Shown here: positions 54,499 through 63,861 of the stretch, in pieces
Numbering within the stretch: the first letter of the stretch is position 1
Layout: each line of letters begins with the position of its first letter
NCBI RefSeq assembly: GCF_013179285.1
Contig: NZ_WVNW01000004.1
Coordinates: 289,835-353,834, forward strand
DNA from: Roseobacter sp. HKCCD6576-2
GTDB lineage: Bacteria; Pseudomonadota; Alphaproteobacteria; Rhodobacterales; Rhodobacteraceae
Direction of reading: 5' to 3'
DNA length: 64,000 nt
Notes under the pieces: generated by a model
What the model was told of the DNA's origin: nothing
Seen by the model: the letters and a program-made list of their open reading frames with translations, nothing else
The model's database searches: none
Translations under genes and position numbers: made by a program

Positions 54499-55029
54499 TC
54501 AGCCTCCGCAGCGCGCCTCGGCATCCTCGACCGCGGCGGTGAAGCCCAAAAGCGAGAATGTGTCCTGCGTTTGCGTGCCACGGGACGACCGCGCCGTCAG
54601 CACCGCCTCGGCGCCGCGCTTCATCGCGGTCACGATCCGCTGATCATCCTGCTCGGATGCGGCCCAAGCCATTTCGCCATCGGTGAAAAGCTCAAAGGTT
54701 GAGCTGCCGATCTGCATGCTAACGGTGGAGCCTTCGGCAAAAGGATAGCCACCGGTAAACGACACCTCGCCACGTTTCTCTTCGGCGGGCCAATAGCTGA
54801 CAAACATCAGAATCTCACCGCGCCGGACGGCGACAACCCGGCCATCACGTGTGTTGACGGTTTCGCTTGGCGTCGACACGACCCAGCACTGCGTCGGGTC
54901 GTCTTCAACGAAAACGCTCCAATCGGTCTCGGCATTGACCCGATTTGTCGATGTATCCTGCGCCCAGGCCCCGATGGCGGCCAGGCCTAGCGCCGTTGCG
55001 GCAAACGCACCCAACACCCAGTGTTTCAT
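54499..55029 (-). CDS. Invasion-associated locus B (IalB) family protein
   Basis: 176 residues. Signal peptide M-K-H-W-V-L-G-A-F-A-A-T-A-L-G-L-A-A-I-G-A-W-A. The mature domain starts W-S-V-F-V and has a central Cys in T-Q-C-W-V-V-S, K-R-G-E-V-S-F-T-G-G-Y-P-F and a C-terminal Cys in D-A-E-A-R-C-G-G, which could form a disulphide. The family was named after Bartonella invasion but is widespread in free-living alphaproteobacteria as a periplasmic protein of unknown function. Confidence 0.87.
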   Translation of the reverse strand: MKHWVLGAFAATALGLAAIGAWAQDTSTNRVNAETDWSVFVEDDPTQCWVVSTPSETVNTRDGRVVAVRRGEILMFVSYWPAEEKRGEVSFTGGYPFAEGSTVSMQIGSSTFELFTDGEMAWAASEQDDQRIVTAMKRGAEAVLTARSSRGTQTQDTFSLLGFTAAVEDAEARCGG

Positions 55030-55200
55030 CTTACTTCCTGCCTCCAGCCCTATTCTGCCTCTGCTCCGATCCTGCGGGTTTTTGCCTCTGAGAGATGGAA
55101 CGGTGATTTCACTTTCTGCTGGCGCAGATTAACCTGATTTTCAAGCGTGGGGAAAGCCCCGGTGGCAGAAATTCGCCGGGATGTGAAGAGGAGCGGAAGA

Positions 55201-56208
55201 ATGCCGAATGCGGAGCCATTGGTCGAGGTCTGGCGCGGGCCGTTTTGCGAGAGCTTGCATCGCGGCCATGCAGTGATTTGGGACGCGGGCGGGGATGTGG
55301 TCGCGGCCTGGGGCGACCCGGATGCGGTGATCCTACCGCGCTCGTCCTGCAAGATGATTCAAGCGCTGCCTTTGATCGAAAGCGGCGCGGCGGAGGCTTT
55401 CGGGTTGAGCGATGCCCAACTGGCGCTGGCCTGCGCCTCGCATCAAGGCGCACATGTCCATACGGAGATGGTTGAGGCCTGGCTGGACGATCTGGGCCTG
55501 CCGGAAGATGCATTTCGCTGTGGCCCACAAATGCCCAATGACAGAGACGCGCGCTATGGGCTCATCCGGGCGTTTGAAGAGCCGGGACAGAAGCACAACA
55601 ACTGCTCGGGCAAACATTCCGGCTTTCTGACGCTCAGCAAACACCTGGGGGCAGGTCCTGAATATGTCGATTTGGACCACCCTGTGCAGATCGCGGTGAA
55701 GGCCGCTTTTGAAGAGACGACAGGTGAAACGAGCCCCGGCTATGGGATCGATGGCTGTTCGGCCCCGAATTTCGCCTGCACGGTGACGGGTTTGGCGCGT
55801 GCGATGGCCGGTTTCGCCGCCGCGACGGGCGATGGAGATACCCGAGATCAGGCTCAGCATCGGCTGACCCGAGCGATGGCGGCGTATCCGCATCTGGTCG
55901 CAGGCGAAGGCCGGGCCTGCACCAATCTGATGCGCGCGATGGAGGGCCGCGCCTCGGTCAAGACCGGGGCCGAGGCGGTGTTTATCGCGATCCTGCCAGA
56001 GCAAAAGCTGGGCATCGCGGTGAAAATCGAAGACGGCACGACTCGCGGCGCCGAAGCGGTGATCACGCAACTTCTGGTCGGGGCGGGTGTGTTGGAGGCA
56101 GATCACCCGGTGGCGCATCAGTATCGCTATGGCCCGATCCGCAACCGGCGCGAGATCGAGACAGGACAGTATCGGTTGGCTGCAGGGCTGGCTGATTGGA
56201 CACTTTGA
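55201..56208 (+). CDS. L-asparaginase II family protein (rhizobial thermolabile type)
   Basis: 335 residues. Similar to the Rhizobium etli class of asparaginases, unrelated to E. coli AnsB: L-P-R-S-S-C-K-M-I-Q-A-L (Ser-Ser/Cys-Lys active region), L-A-C-A-S-H-Q-G, N-N-C-S-G-K-H-S-G-F-L, Y-G-I-D-G-C-S-A-P, M-A-A-Y-P-H-L-V-A-G-E-G-R and G-I-A-V-K-I-E-D-G-T. It hydrolyses asparagine to aspartate and ammonia. The ATG at 55201 gives the family N-terminus. The intergenic region 55030-55200 contains a GAGAGA/CTCTC-rich segment discussed among the findings. Confidence 0.93.
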   Translation: MPNAEPLVEVWRGPFCESLHRGHAVIWDAGGDVVAAWGDPDAVILPRSSCKMIQALPLIESGAAEAFGLSDAQLALACASHQGAHVHTEMVEAWLDDLGLPEDAFRCGPQMPNDRDARYGLIRAFEEPGQKHNNCSGKHSGFLTLSKHLGAGPEYVDLDHPVQIAVKAAFEETTGETSPGYGIDGCSAPNFACTVTGLARAMAGFAAATGDGDTRDQAQHRLTRAMAAYPHLVAGEGRACTNLMRAMEGRASVKTGAEAVFIAILPEQKLGIAVKIEDGTTRGAEAVITQLLVGAGVLEADHPVAHQYRYGPIRNRREIETGQYRLAAGLADWTL

Positions 56209-56221
56209 GCAGTTGCTTGCG

Positions 56222-56272
56222 GCGCGACGACCTTTGGTCGAGGTGGTCTTTCAAGCAAACCCGTCGTCGCGC
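56222..56272. repeat. 10-bp perfect inverted repeat after the asparaginase gene
   Basis: GCGCGACGAC (56222-56231) and GTCGTCGCGC (56263-56272) are separated by 31 bases that include a smaller GACC-tttG-GTC dyad. It starts 14 bases after the asparaginase stop and is followed by CTCTTTTGGG. It could be a structured terminator or a regulatory dyad for the following alpha-2-macroglobulin gene. Confidence 0.5.
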
Positions 56273-56385
56273 GACCTCTTTTGGGTGCTCAAGATTGACG
56301 CAGTATCGCGCCAGAGGAATCGTGGACAGAAACCGGGCCGAATGGCACGATAGAGGGGATTTTTATTGACCTTTGGGAGGCTGTC

Positions 56386-59300
56386 ATGCGCCCGTTTTTT
56401 GCTCTTCTTATCAGCATTCTTCTCTCCGCGCCGGTTTTCGCGCAAGAGGCCGTGCCGGAGCGATACATCGCAATCACCCGGGATATCGATTTCCCAGGCG
56501 GCGATTTGAGACCGCTATTCGACACTACATTCGAAGCCTGCAACGCGGCCTGTTTGGCCGATCCAAACTGCGGGGCCTTTACTTTCAATCAACGCTCCAA
56601 TGCCTGCTTCCCAAAATCCGGCGTCTTGGCGCAAGAGCCTTATGAAGGTGCGCTGTCTGCGCAGGTTTACGCCACCGATGCGGGCGTCTTGGCACGGCTG
56701 GACAGCCGGGTCGCGGCGCTGTCGTTCTTGCGTCAGGGCGATCTGCTCGCAGCACGCGGCCAGGCCAACACTTTGGCCACACGGCACTACGCGGGCAGTT
56801 GGACGGCGCAACAGCTGGTCGATGCAGCTCGCAACGCAGCGGCGCAAGGCAACATCCAAAGCGCGATGCAATTCACCGGTGCCGCCATCACACGGAGCGA
56901 TGACCCAGCGCTTTGGGCCGAATATGCGCGCCATCAACTGGCGTTGAGCCAAGAGCAGGGCCAATCGCGATTTCAACTGGAGAGCGGCGCGCTCAACGCC
57001 GCAGTGAATGCGGCGCTCCGCGCGCCGAATGGTCCGGTTCTTGCGGACGTATTGGACACACTGGCCGAGACCCTGGAACGGCGCGGACGTGGACGCGACA
57101 TGATCCCGGCGCTCCGTCTGGCCTTGGCGCAAGGACAGCTGGAGGATCTGGCGCAAGCGCTGGATCGCGCGATCGGGCTTTATGGCTTCCGCGTCGTCGA
57201 AACGCAGGTCGACAATGAAGCCGCGCAGCCTCGGATTTGCGCCATCTTCTCGGAAGATTTGGCGCTTGGCGGCGTGTCATATGGCGATTTCCTACAATCC
57301 GCCGTCTCTGGCCTCAGCGTTGATGCCGAAGAGCGGCAGTTTTGCGTCACGGGCGTGACTCATGGCCAACGGTACGAACTGATGCTCCGCGCAGGATTGC
57401 CCGCTGCCTCGGGTGAGGTGCTGCAAGCGCCGGTTTCGATCCGGCAATATGTGCAGGATCGGACGCCTTCGGTGCGATTCCCCGGCCGGGCCTATATCCT
57501 GCCCCGCAGTGAAGCCGCCGCGATCCCGGTTGTCGCGGTGAACACCGATGAAGTGACATTACGTCTGTTCCGCGTGTCAGATCGCAACTTGGTCCGCTCG
57601 CTTCAGGAGGATTATTTCGGGCGCCCCCTGAACGAATGGGAGATCGACCGTTTCACCACCGAACTGGCCGAAGAGGTCTGGAACGGCAGCGGCGAGGTGA
57701 TGCAAGAGTTGAACCGCGACGTGACGACCCGGTTGCCGATGGGCGATGTGCTGAACGATCTCGGGCCAGGGCTCTACGCTTTGGAGGCGCGCGCCGCGAA
57801 CCTGCCGGCGCGCGACACCACGGCGGCGACGCAATGGTTCTTGGTCAGCGATCTGGGCCTGTCCGCGATGAGCGGCACCGATGGCGTCCATGTGGTGGTG
57901 CGCGGCCTGAGCGATGCAGCCGCCCGCGCCGGTCTGACGGTCAGCCTGATCTCGGAATCGAACCGGGTCTTGGGCGAAGCCGTCACCGATGCCGATGGCT
58001 ATGCCCTTTTCGACGCCGGGCTGGCGCTTGGCCGCACCGGGGCGGCGCCGGCCATGGTGACCGTGACCGATGGCAGTGACGACTATGCCTTTCTGTCGCT
58101 CCGTGAGGCGGAGTTCGACCTCTCCGATCGCGGCGTCGAAGGGCGCGAGGCGGCCGGCGCGATCGACCTGTTCCTGACCACCGACCGGGGGGCCTATCGC
58201 GCGGGCGAGACCATCCACGCGACGGCACTGGCCCGCGATGGGCAAGCGCAAGCCATCACTGGCCTGCCGCTCACCGCGATCCTGACCCGGGCGGATGGCG
58301 TCGAGTACACCCGCAGTCTGATCGATGAGACCGGGGCGGGCGGCTATGTGTTCGCATTGCCGCTTGGCAACAATGTCCCGCGTGGCACCTGGCGTTTGGC
58401 GGTTCATGCAGATCCGGACGCGCCCGCCTTGGCAACCGCAACGCTGCTGGTGGAGGATTTCCTGCCGGAGCGGATCGACGTGGTGCTGGATCTGCCCGAC
58501 GGGCCGATCCGGGCAGGTGACGTGCCGGAATTGGGGCTGCAAGCCGACTATCTCTTTGGCGCGCCTGCTGGCGATTTACCAGTGGAAGGCGAGCTGGTGC
58601 TGCGCGCGCGCTCAACGCTTGAGGAGTGGCCCGGCTATCGCTTTGGCCGTTATGACCAGCCGCCAGAGCCACGTTTCTCAGGGCTGAGCAGTCGGCAAGT
58701 CACCAATGCCGATGGCAGCGCTTTACTGACGCTCGACCTTCCCGAGGTCGAGGGCCCGCCGCATCCGCGCGATCTGACCCTGACGGTGCGGGTCTCCGAA
58801 GGCTCAGGCCGCCCGGTGGAGCGGCAGATCACCCGCAGCCTGGAGCCGCAAGGCGCATTGATCGGCATCCGTCCCCTGTTTGACGGCACCTTGCCGGAAG
58901 GCGGCGAAGCGCAGTTTGATCTGATTGCGGTCAATGCCGATGGCGCGCTGCCGGTGGACTGGACGCTGAACCGGGTCGAACGCCGCTATCAGTGGTATTC
59001 GCAGGGCGGGGCCTGGAATTGGGAGCCGGTGACGACACGAAGCCGGATTGCCAGTGGCAACGCCGCGCTCGGGGGTGACCCGGTGCGGATCACGCAAGCG
59101 GTCGATTGGGGCGAATATGAGCTGCGCGTCGAAAACGCCTCTGGTGCCTATACGATCAGTTCGACGGGGTTCAGCGCCGGTTGGTATGCGCCCGCCGATG
59201 CGGGCGGCACGCCAGATGTGCTGGAGGTTTCGCTTGATGCGGAGCGCTACCAGCCCGGCGACACCGCGCAATTGCGGATTGTGCCGCGCCAGGGCGGCAC

Positions 59301-61812
59301 GGCGCTGATCCGGGTCATGTCGAACCGGTTGATTGACATGCAGATCGTGGAGCTTGGCGACACGCCGACCGAGATCGCCCTGCCAGTGACCGAGGAATGG
59401 GGCAGCGGCGCCTATGTCAGCGCAACACTGCTCCGGCCTGTGGCGGAGATCACCGCGCAGACGCCGGCCCGCACCTTGGGTCTGGCTCATGCGACGGTGG
59501 ACCCGGGCGACCGGGCGCTGGAGGTGGCACTCGATGTGCCAACGGAAGCGATGCCGCGCGGTCCGTTGGACGTGGCGCTACGTGTGGAGACCGCCGCGCC
59601 GGGCGACACGATCTACGCCTCTATCGCAGCAGTCGATCTGGGTATCCTGAACCTCACAAGTTTCGATAGCCCCAATCCACAGGCGCATTATTTCGGCCAG
59701 CGCCGCCTCGGCATGGCGCTCCGCGATGTGTACGGGCGTTTGATCGACAGCCGCACCGGGGCCGAGGGGCGGGTGCGCTCTGGCGGCGACGCGCAGGCGG
59801 GCATGCGAATGCAGGCACCTCCCCCGACCGAGGCGCTTGTGGCCTTCCATTCCGGGCCACTCACTGTCGGCGCGGATGGGCTGGCGCGGGCTAGATTCGA
59901 TATTCCATCCTTTAATGGCACCGTGCGGGTGATGGCGCTGGCCTGGTCGGAAACCGGCGTGGGCCAGGCCGAGGCCGATGTGTTGGTCCGTGATCCGGTT
60001 GTGGTCACCGCCAGCTTGCCACGGTTTATGGCGCCTGGAGACACGGCGCGGATGCTTCTGGAGATCACCCATGCCACAGGGCCAACCGGCGATATGCGGC
60101 TGAGCCTCACCTCCACGCCGGGGGTTAATGTCGGATTGATGCCGTTTGGCGTGAGCTTGGGCGAAGGCGAGACGGTCCGCCTGCCAGTACCGATCGTGGC
60201 TGGCAACGCGACCGGATTGCAGGAGATCACCGTCGCGCTGACCCTACCCGACGGCAGCGTGCTGACCAAACCGCTGGCTCTGCCGGTGCAGGTGAATGAC
60301 CCCGAAGTGGCCGAGACCAGCTTTGTGGCCTTGAACCCCGGCGAGACCTTCACCTTGGACGCCACGGCTTTCACCGGGTTTCGCGCGGGTTCGGGTCGGG
60401 CGACGATCTCCGCCGGGCCGCTGGCGCGGTTCGATGCGCCGGGTCTCTTGCAGATGCTGGACCGCTATCCCTACGGCTGCACCGAGCAGGTGACCTCGCG
60501 CGCGATGCCGCTGCTCTATCTCTCTTCGGTGGCCGAAGCGATGGAGCTGACCACGGCGGATGATCTGGATCGGCGGATCAACCAGGCGATTGATGAGATC
60601 TTGGTGAACCAGGCGCAGAATGGCGGCTTCGGTCTCTGGGGCGCTTATTCCGGCGATCTCTGGCTGGATGCCTATGTCAGCGATTTCCTGTCCCGCGCGC
60701 GGGCGCAGGGATATCAAGTGCCGGATCTGGCCTTCAGCCGGGCGATCGACAATCTGCGCAACGAAGTCTCCTTCTATCCCGATTTCGAGGACGGCGGCGA
60801 GGATTTGGCCTATGCCTTGATGGTCTTGGCGCGTGAAGGCACGGCCTCGATGGGTGATCTGCGCTACTATGCGGATGTCAAAGCGGGCGCGTTCGGCTCG
60901 CCCGTGGCGCTTGGCCAATTGGGCGCAGCGCTGGCGATGTATGGGGATCAGCCACGCGCCGATGCGATGTTCCGCGCCGGTTACGCCATGCTACAAGCCG
61001 AGCTGCCGCAGCAAGAGGCCGCGATTTGGCGAAGCGATTACGGCACCAATCGGCGCGATGCGGCGGGGCTCTTGTCGCTTGCGGTCGGCTCGGGTTCCGA
61101 TGCGCTGCCAATCCCCGATCTAGCGCGCGTGCTCACTCCGGTGGGACGCACCGTCTCAACCCAAGAAGCGGCATGGAGCCTTCTTGCCGCCCATGCGTTG
61201 ATCGATGCCGATCCGATCTCGGACTTGCAGATCGACGGGCAGCCGGTCACCGGGCCATTGGTTGAAGTGCTGCGGGCGGGGGACACAACCACACGCACCA
61301 TCACCAATGCGGGGGCCGAGCGACGCGACCTGACCTTCACCCGCTTTGGGGTGCCCGAAGGTGCGACCGAGGCCTTCGGCAACGGCTATCGCATCACGCG
61401 GAGCTATGTAACGCTCGAGGGGCAACCCGCCGATCCCGCCAACGTTCCGGTGGGCACACGGCTGGTGGCCTTGCTAACGGTGACCCCGTTTGACGGGCGG
61501 GAGGCGCGGTTGATGGTCAATGACCCGCTGCCCGCCGGGTTCGAGATCGATAACCCGAACCTCCTGCGCGGCGGCGATATCCGGGCACTGGACGGGTTTA
61601 ACCTGGATGACGTCGCGACCCATACCGAGTTCCGGCAAGATCGATTCCTGGCCGCCGTCGATTGGCGCACGGATCGGAGTTTCCGCCTGGGCTATATCGT
61701 CCGCGCCGTCACGCCGGGCGGCTTCCACCATCCCGCCGCGAGTGTCGAGGATATGTATCGCCCGCAATATCGGGCGCAGACCGCCTCGGGTCGCTTGGTG
61801 GTGACGGAGTAA
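56386..61812 (+). CDS. Bacterial alpha-2-macroglobulin with N-terminal PAN/Apple-like module
   Basis: 1808 residues. Signal peptide about 1-19 without a lipobox, so probably soluble in the periplasm. A Cys-rich PAN/Apple-like module (about 25-85) has T-F-E-A-C-N-A-A-C-L-A-D-P-N-C-G-A-F-T-F-N. A helical segment (about 90-260) precedes the long series of MG-type beta domains. Y-G-C-T-E-Q-V-T-S-R holds the reactive thioester Cys1365-x-x-Gln1368, followed by the thioester helical domain with A-Q-N-G-G-F-G-L-W and a C-terminal receptor-like domain. It traps attacking proteases by covalent capture. It is followed three bases later by pbpC, the classic partner. Confidence 0.94.
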   Translation: MRPFFALLISILLSAPVFAQEAVPERYIAITRDIDFPGGDLRPLFDTTFEACNAACLADPNCGAFTFNQRSNACFPKSGVLAQEPYEGALSAQVYATDAGVLARLDSRVAALSFLRQGDLLAARGQANTLATRHYAGSWTAQQLVDAARNAAAQGNIQSAMQFTGAAITRSDDPALWAEYARHQLALSQEQGQSRFQLESGALNAAVNAALRAPNGPVLADVLDTLAETLERRGRGRDMIPALRLALAQGQLEDLAQALDRAIGLYGFRVVETQVDNEAAQPRICAIFSEDLALGGVSYGDFLQSAVSGLSVDAEERQFCVTGVTHGQRYELMLRAGLPAASGEVLQAPVSIRQYVQDRTPSVRFPGRAYILPRSEAAAIPVVAVNTDEVTLRLFRVSDRNLVRSLQEDYFGRPLNEWEIDRFTTELAEEVWNGSGEVMQELNRDVTTRLPMGDVLNDLGPGLYALEARAANLPARDTTAATQWFLVSDLGLSAMSGTDGVHVVVRGLSDAAARAGLTVSLISESNRVLGEAVTDADGYALFDAGLALGRTGAAPAMVTVTDGSDDYAFLSLREAEFDLSDRGVEGREAAGAIDLFLTTDRGAYRAGETIHATALARDGQAQAITGLPLTAILTRADGVEYTRSLIDETGAGGYVFALPLGNNVPRGTWRLAVHADPDAPALATATLLVEDFLPERIDVVLDLPDGPIRAGDVPELGLQADYLFGAPAGDLPVEGELVLRARSTLEEWPGYRFGRYDQPPEPRFSGLSSRQVTNADGSALLTLDLPEVEGPPHPRDLTLTVRVSEGSGRPVERQITRSLEPQGALIGIRPLFDGTLPEGGEAQFDLIAVNADGALPVDWTLNRVERRYQWYSQGGAWNWEPVTTRSRIASGNAALGGDPVRITQAVDWGEYELRVENASGAYTISSTGFSAGWYAPADAGGTPDVLEVSLDAERYQPGDTAQLRIVPRQGGTALIRVMSNRLIDMQIVELGDTPTEIALPVTEEWGSGAYVSATLLRPVAEITAQTPARTLGLAHATVDPGDRALEVALDVPTEAMPRGPLDVALRVETAAPGDTIYASIAAVDLGILNLTSFDSPNPQAHYFGQRRLGMALRDVYGRLIDSRTGAEGRVRSGGDAQAGMRMQAPPPTEALVAFHSGPLTVGADGLARARFDIPSFNGTVRVMALAWSETGVGQAEADVLVRDPVVVTASLPRFMAPGDTARMLLEITHATGPTGDMRLSLTSTPGVNVGLMPFGVSLGEGETVRLPVPIVAGNATGLQEITVALTLPDGSVLTKPLALPVQVNDPEVAETSFVALNPGETFTLDATAFTGFRAGSGRATISAGPLARFDAPGLLQMLDRYPYGCTEQVTSRAMPLLYLSSVAEAMELTTADDLDRRINQAIDEILVNQAQNGGFGLWGAYSGDLWLDAYVSDFLSRARAQGYQVPDLAFSRAIDNLRNEVSFYPDFEDGGEDLAYALMVLAREGTASMGDLRYYADVKAGAFGSPVALGQLGAALAMYGDQPRADAMFRAGYAMLQAELPQQEAAIWRSDYGTNRRDAAGLLSLAVGSGSDALPIPDLARVLTPVGRTVSTQEAAWSLLAAHALIDADPISDLQIDGQPVTGPLVEVLRAGDTTTRTITNAGAERRDLTFTRFGVPEGATEAFGNGYRITRSYVTLEGQPADPANVPVGTRLVALLTVTPFDGREARLMVNDPLPAGFEIDNPNLLRGGDIRALDGFNLDDVATHTEFRQDRFLAAVDWRTDRSFRLGYIVRAVTPGGFHHPAASVEDMYRPQYRAQTASGRLVVTE

Positions 61813-61815
61813 CGA

Positions 61816-63861
61816 ATGCGGTTTCGCGGCCCTCTGATCGCGCTGACCCTGCTCCTCTTGATCGGAGGCGTGGGGTTGGCGCGGCTGAATGCTTGGATTG
61901 AAGCAACCGACCTGCCGCCCTTGGTTCTGGCGACCGGGGTGGAGGTGGTCGATCAGGAAGGCACGCTTCTCCGCGCCTATACGGTGGAAGATGGGCGCTG
62001 GCGGTTGCCGGTCAGCTTGGCGGAGGTCGATCCGAGCTTCATCGAGATGCTGGTGACCTATGAGGATCGCCGGTTCTGGACCCATCCCGGCATTGACCTC
62101 CGGGCCTTTGCCCGCGCCGGGTGGCAGGCGCTGCGGAACGGGCGCATCGTGTCGGGCGGCTCAACCCTGACAATGCAAGTCGCGCGGCTGTTGGAGGATA
62201 GCGGCACAGGGGCCTGGGAGGGCAAGCTCCGGCAAATCCGAGTGGCGCTTGCGCTGGAACGGGTGCTGAACAAAGACGAAATCCTCACGCTCTATCTGCA
62301 TCTGGCGCCCTATGGCGGCAATGTGGAAGGCATCCGCGCCGCGAGCCTGACCTGGTTCGGCACCGAACCGCGCCGCCTGACCGCCGCACAATCGGCCTTG
62401 CTGGTGGCCATCCCGCAAGCACCCAATAGCCGCCGCCCGGATCGCTTCCCCGAGGCCGCGCGTATGGCGCGCGACCGGGTTTTGGACCGGGCAATCCGGT
62501 TCGGTGGCCTGAGCGAGAGCGAGATTGCCTGGGCCCGCCGTGCCCCCATCCCAACCGAACGCCGCGACTTCCCAGCGCTGGCGCCGCATCTGGCGGATCG
62601 GATGATTGCAGAGCGACCCACTGCCATGCGCCATACCCTGACACTTGATGCAGGGCTGCAAGCGCAGATGGAAGTCTTGGCTGGCCAAGCTATGGCGGGG
62701 CGCGACGCACGGCTCACCGCCGCGATCATGGTGTTGGATCACCAAACCGGCACGCTGCGCGCCTCCGTCGGGGCGGCGGATTTTGCTGATGATGCGCGGC
62801 AGGGTTTTGTCGATATGACGCAAGCTCTGCGCTCGCCGGGCTCCACTTTGAAGCCATTGATCTACGGGCTGGGCTTTGAGGCCGGGCTGATCCATCCTGA
62901 AAGCATGATCGAGGACCGGCCTGTCCGGTTCGGCCGCTATGCGCCGCAGAATTTCGACAATGTCTTTCGTGGCGAGCTGAGTGTCCGCCGCGCTCTGCAA
63001 GCCTCGCTGAACATTCCTGTTGTGAGCCTGCTGGATGAGATGGGTCCGGCCGAGATGCTGACCCGTATGGACCGCGCCGGGATGCAGGCGGAGCTTCCGG
63101 ACGGTGCGCCTGGCTTGGCGATTGGCCTGGGCGGCCTTGGCACGCGGATGGAAGATCTGATGCAGCTTTATGCGATGATCGCGCGGGGTGGGGAGGCGAT
63201 GCCTTTGCGCGTCCGCACCGAAGAGAATGCCGGGGCCCGCACCCGTGTGCTCTCGGAAACGGCCGCGTGGTATCTGGGCGATATCCTCTCGGGCGTTGCG
63301 CCGCCGGCGAACGCGCCGCGCAATCGGCTCGCCTATAAGACCGGCACAAGCTATGGGCACCGCGATGCTTGGGCGTTTGGATTTGATGGGCGGCATGTGG
63401 TGGGCGTCTGGCTTGGCCGCGCCGATGGCGCGTCGGTGCCGGGCGCTTTCGGGGCGGAGGTCGCCGCGCCGCTGCTCTTTGAAGCGTTCGCGCGGCTTGG
63501 CCCTGATCTGGTGCCGCTCGCGCCGCCGCCTGTGGGGGCGCTCACCATCTCGCACGCGGAACTGCCCCTGCCGCTTCGCCGGTTCCAGCCGCAAGGCGGA
63601 GGCCGTGGGGATACCGACGCGCCAGAGATCGCGTTTCCGCCCGATGGCGCGGTTCTGGCGGCCTCGCCCGACCTGCCGCTCTTGGCGCGCGTCGATCGGG
63701 GAACACCGCCCTTCACCTGGCTCTGGAATGGACGACCTGTCGCAACGGGCGTGTTTGATAGACAGGTCGACCTGGGTGCAAAGACACCCGGCTTTGTCGA
63801 ATTGACGGTGATTGATGCCGCTGGCCGGGCCGAGCGCGGGTTTGTCGAAATCGCCCGCTAA
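61816..63861 (+). CDS. pbpC: Penicillin-binding protein 1C
   Basis: 681 residues. A membrane anchor (about 7-22) precedes the GT51 glycosyltransferase with V-T-Y-E-D-R-R-F-W-T-H-P-G-I-D, G-G-S-T-L-T-M-Q-V-A-R and L-x-L-A-P-Y-G-G-N-V-E-G. The transpeptidase domain has S343-T-L-K, S-L-N and K-T-G-T-S motifs, followed by a C-terminal BiPBP_C domain (about 590-680, P-P-D-G-A-V-L, F-T-W-L-W-N-G). It polymerises and may crosslink peptidoglycan and is thought to repair breaches guarded by the alpha-2-macroglobulin encoded just upstream. Confidence 0.96.
   Translation: MRFRGPLIALTLLLLIGGVGLARLNAWIEATDLPPLVLATGVEVVDQEGTLLRAYTVEDGRWRLPVSLAEVDPSFIEMLVTYEDRRFWTHPGIDLRAFARAGWQALRNGRIVSGGSTLTMQVARLLEDSGTGAWEGKLRQIRVALALERVLNKDEILTLYLHLAPYGGNVEGIRAASLTWFGTEPRRLTAAQSALLVAIPQAPNSRRPDRFPEAARMARDRVLDRAIRFGGLSESEIAWARRAPIPTERRDFPALAPHLADRMIAERPTAMRHTLTLDAGLQAQMEVLAGQAMAGRDARLTAAIMVLDHQTGTLRASVGAADFADDARQGFVDMTQALRSPGSTLKPLIYGLGFEAGLIHPESMIEDRPVRFGRYAPQNFDNVFRGELSVRRALQASLNIPVVSLLDEMGPAEMLTRMDRAGMQAELPDGAPGLAIGLGGLGTRMEDLMQLYAMIARGGEAMPLRVRTEENAGARTRVLSETAAWYLGDILSGVAPPANAPRNRLAYKTGTSYGHRDAWAFGFDGRHVVGVWLGRADGASVPGAFGAEVAAPLLFEAFARLGPDLVPLAPPPVGALTISHAELPLPLRRFQPQGGGRGDTDAPEIAFPPDGAVLAASPDLPLLARVDRGTPPFTWLWNGRPVATGVFDRQVDLGAKTPGFVELTVIDAAGRAERGFVEIAR

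Noticed and set aside
62161..63594. 477-codon minus-strand open frame
   Set aside because: Antisense to pbpC. Arg/Gln/His-rich shadow with no domain.
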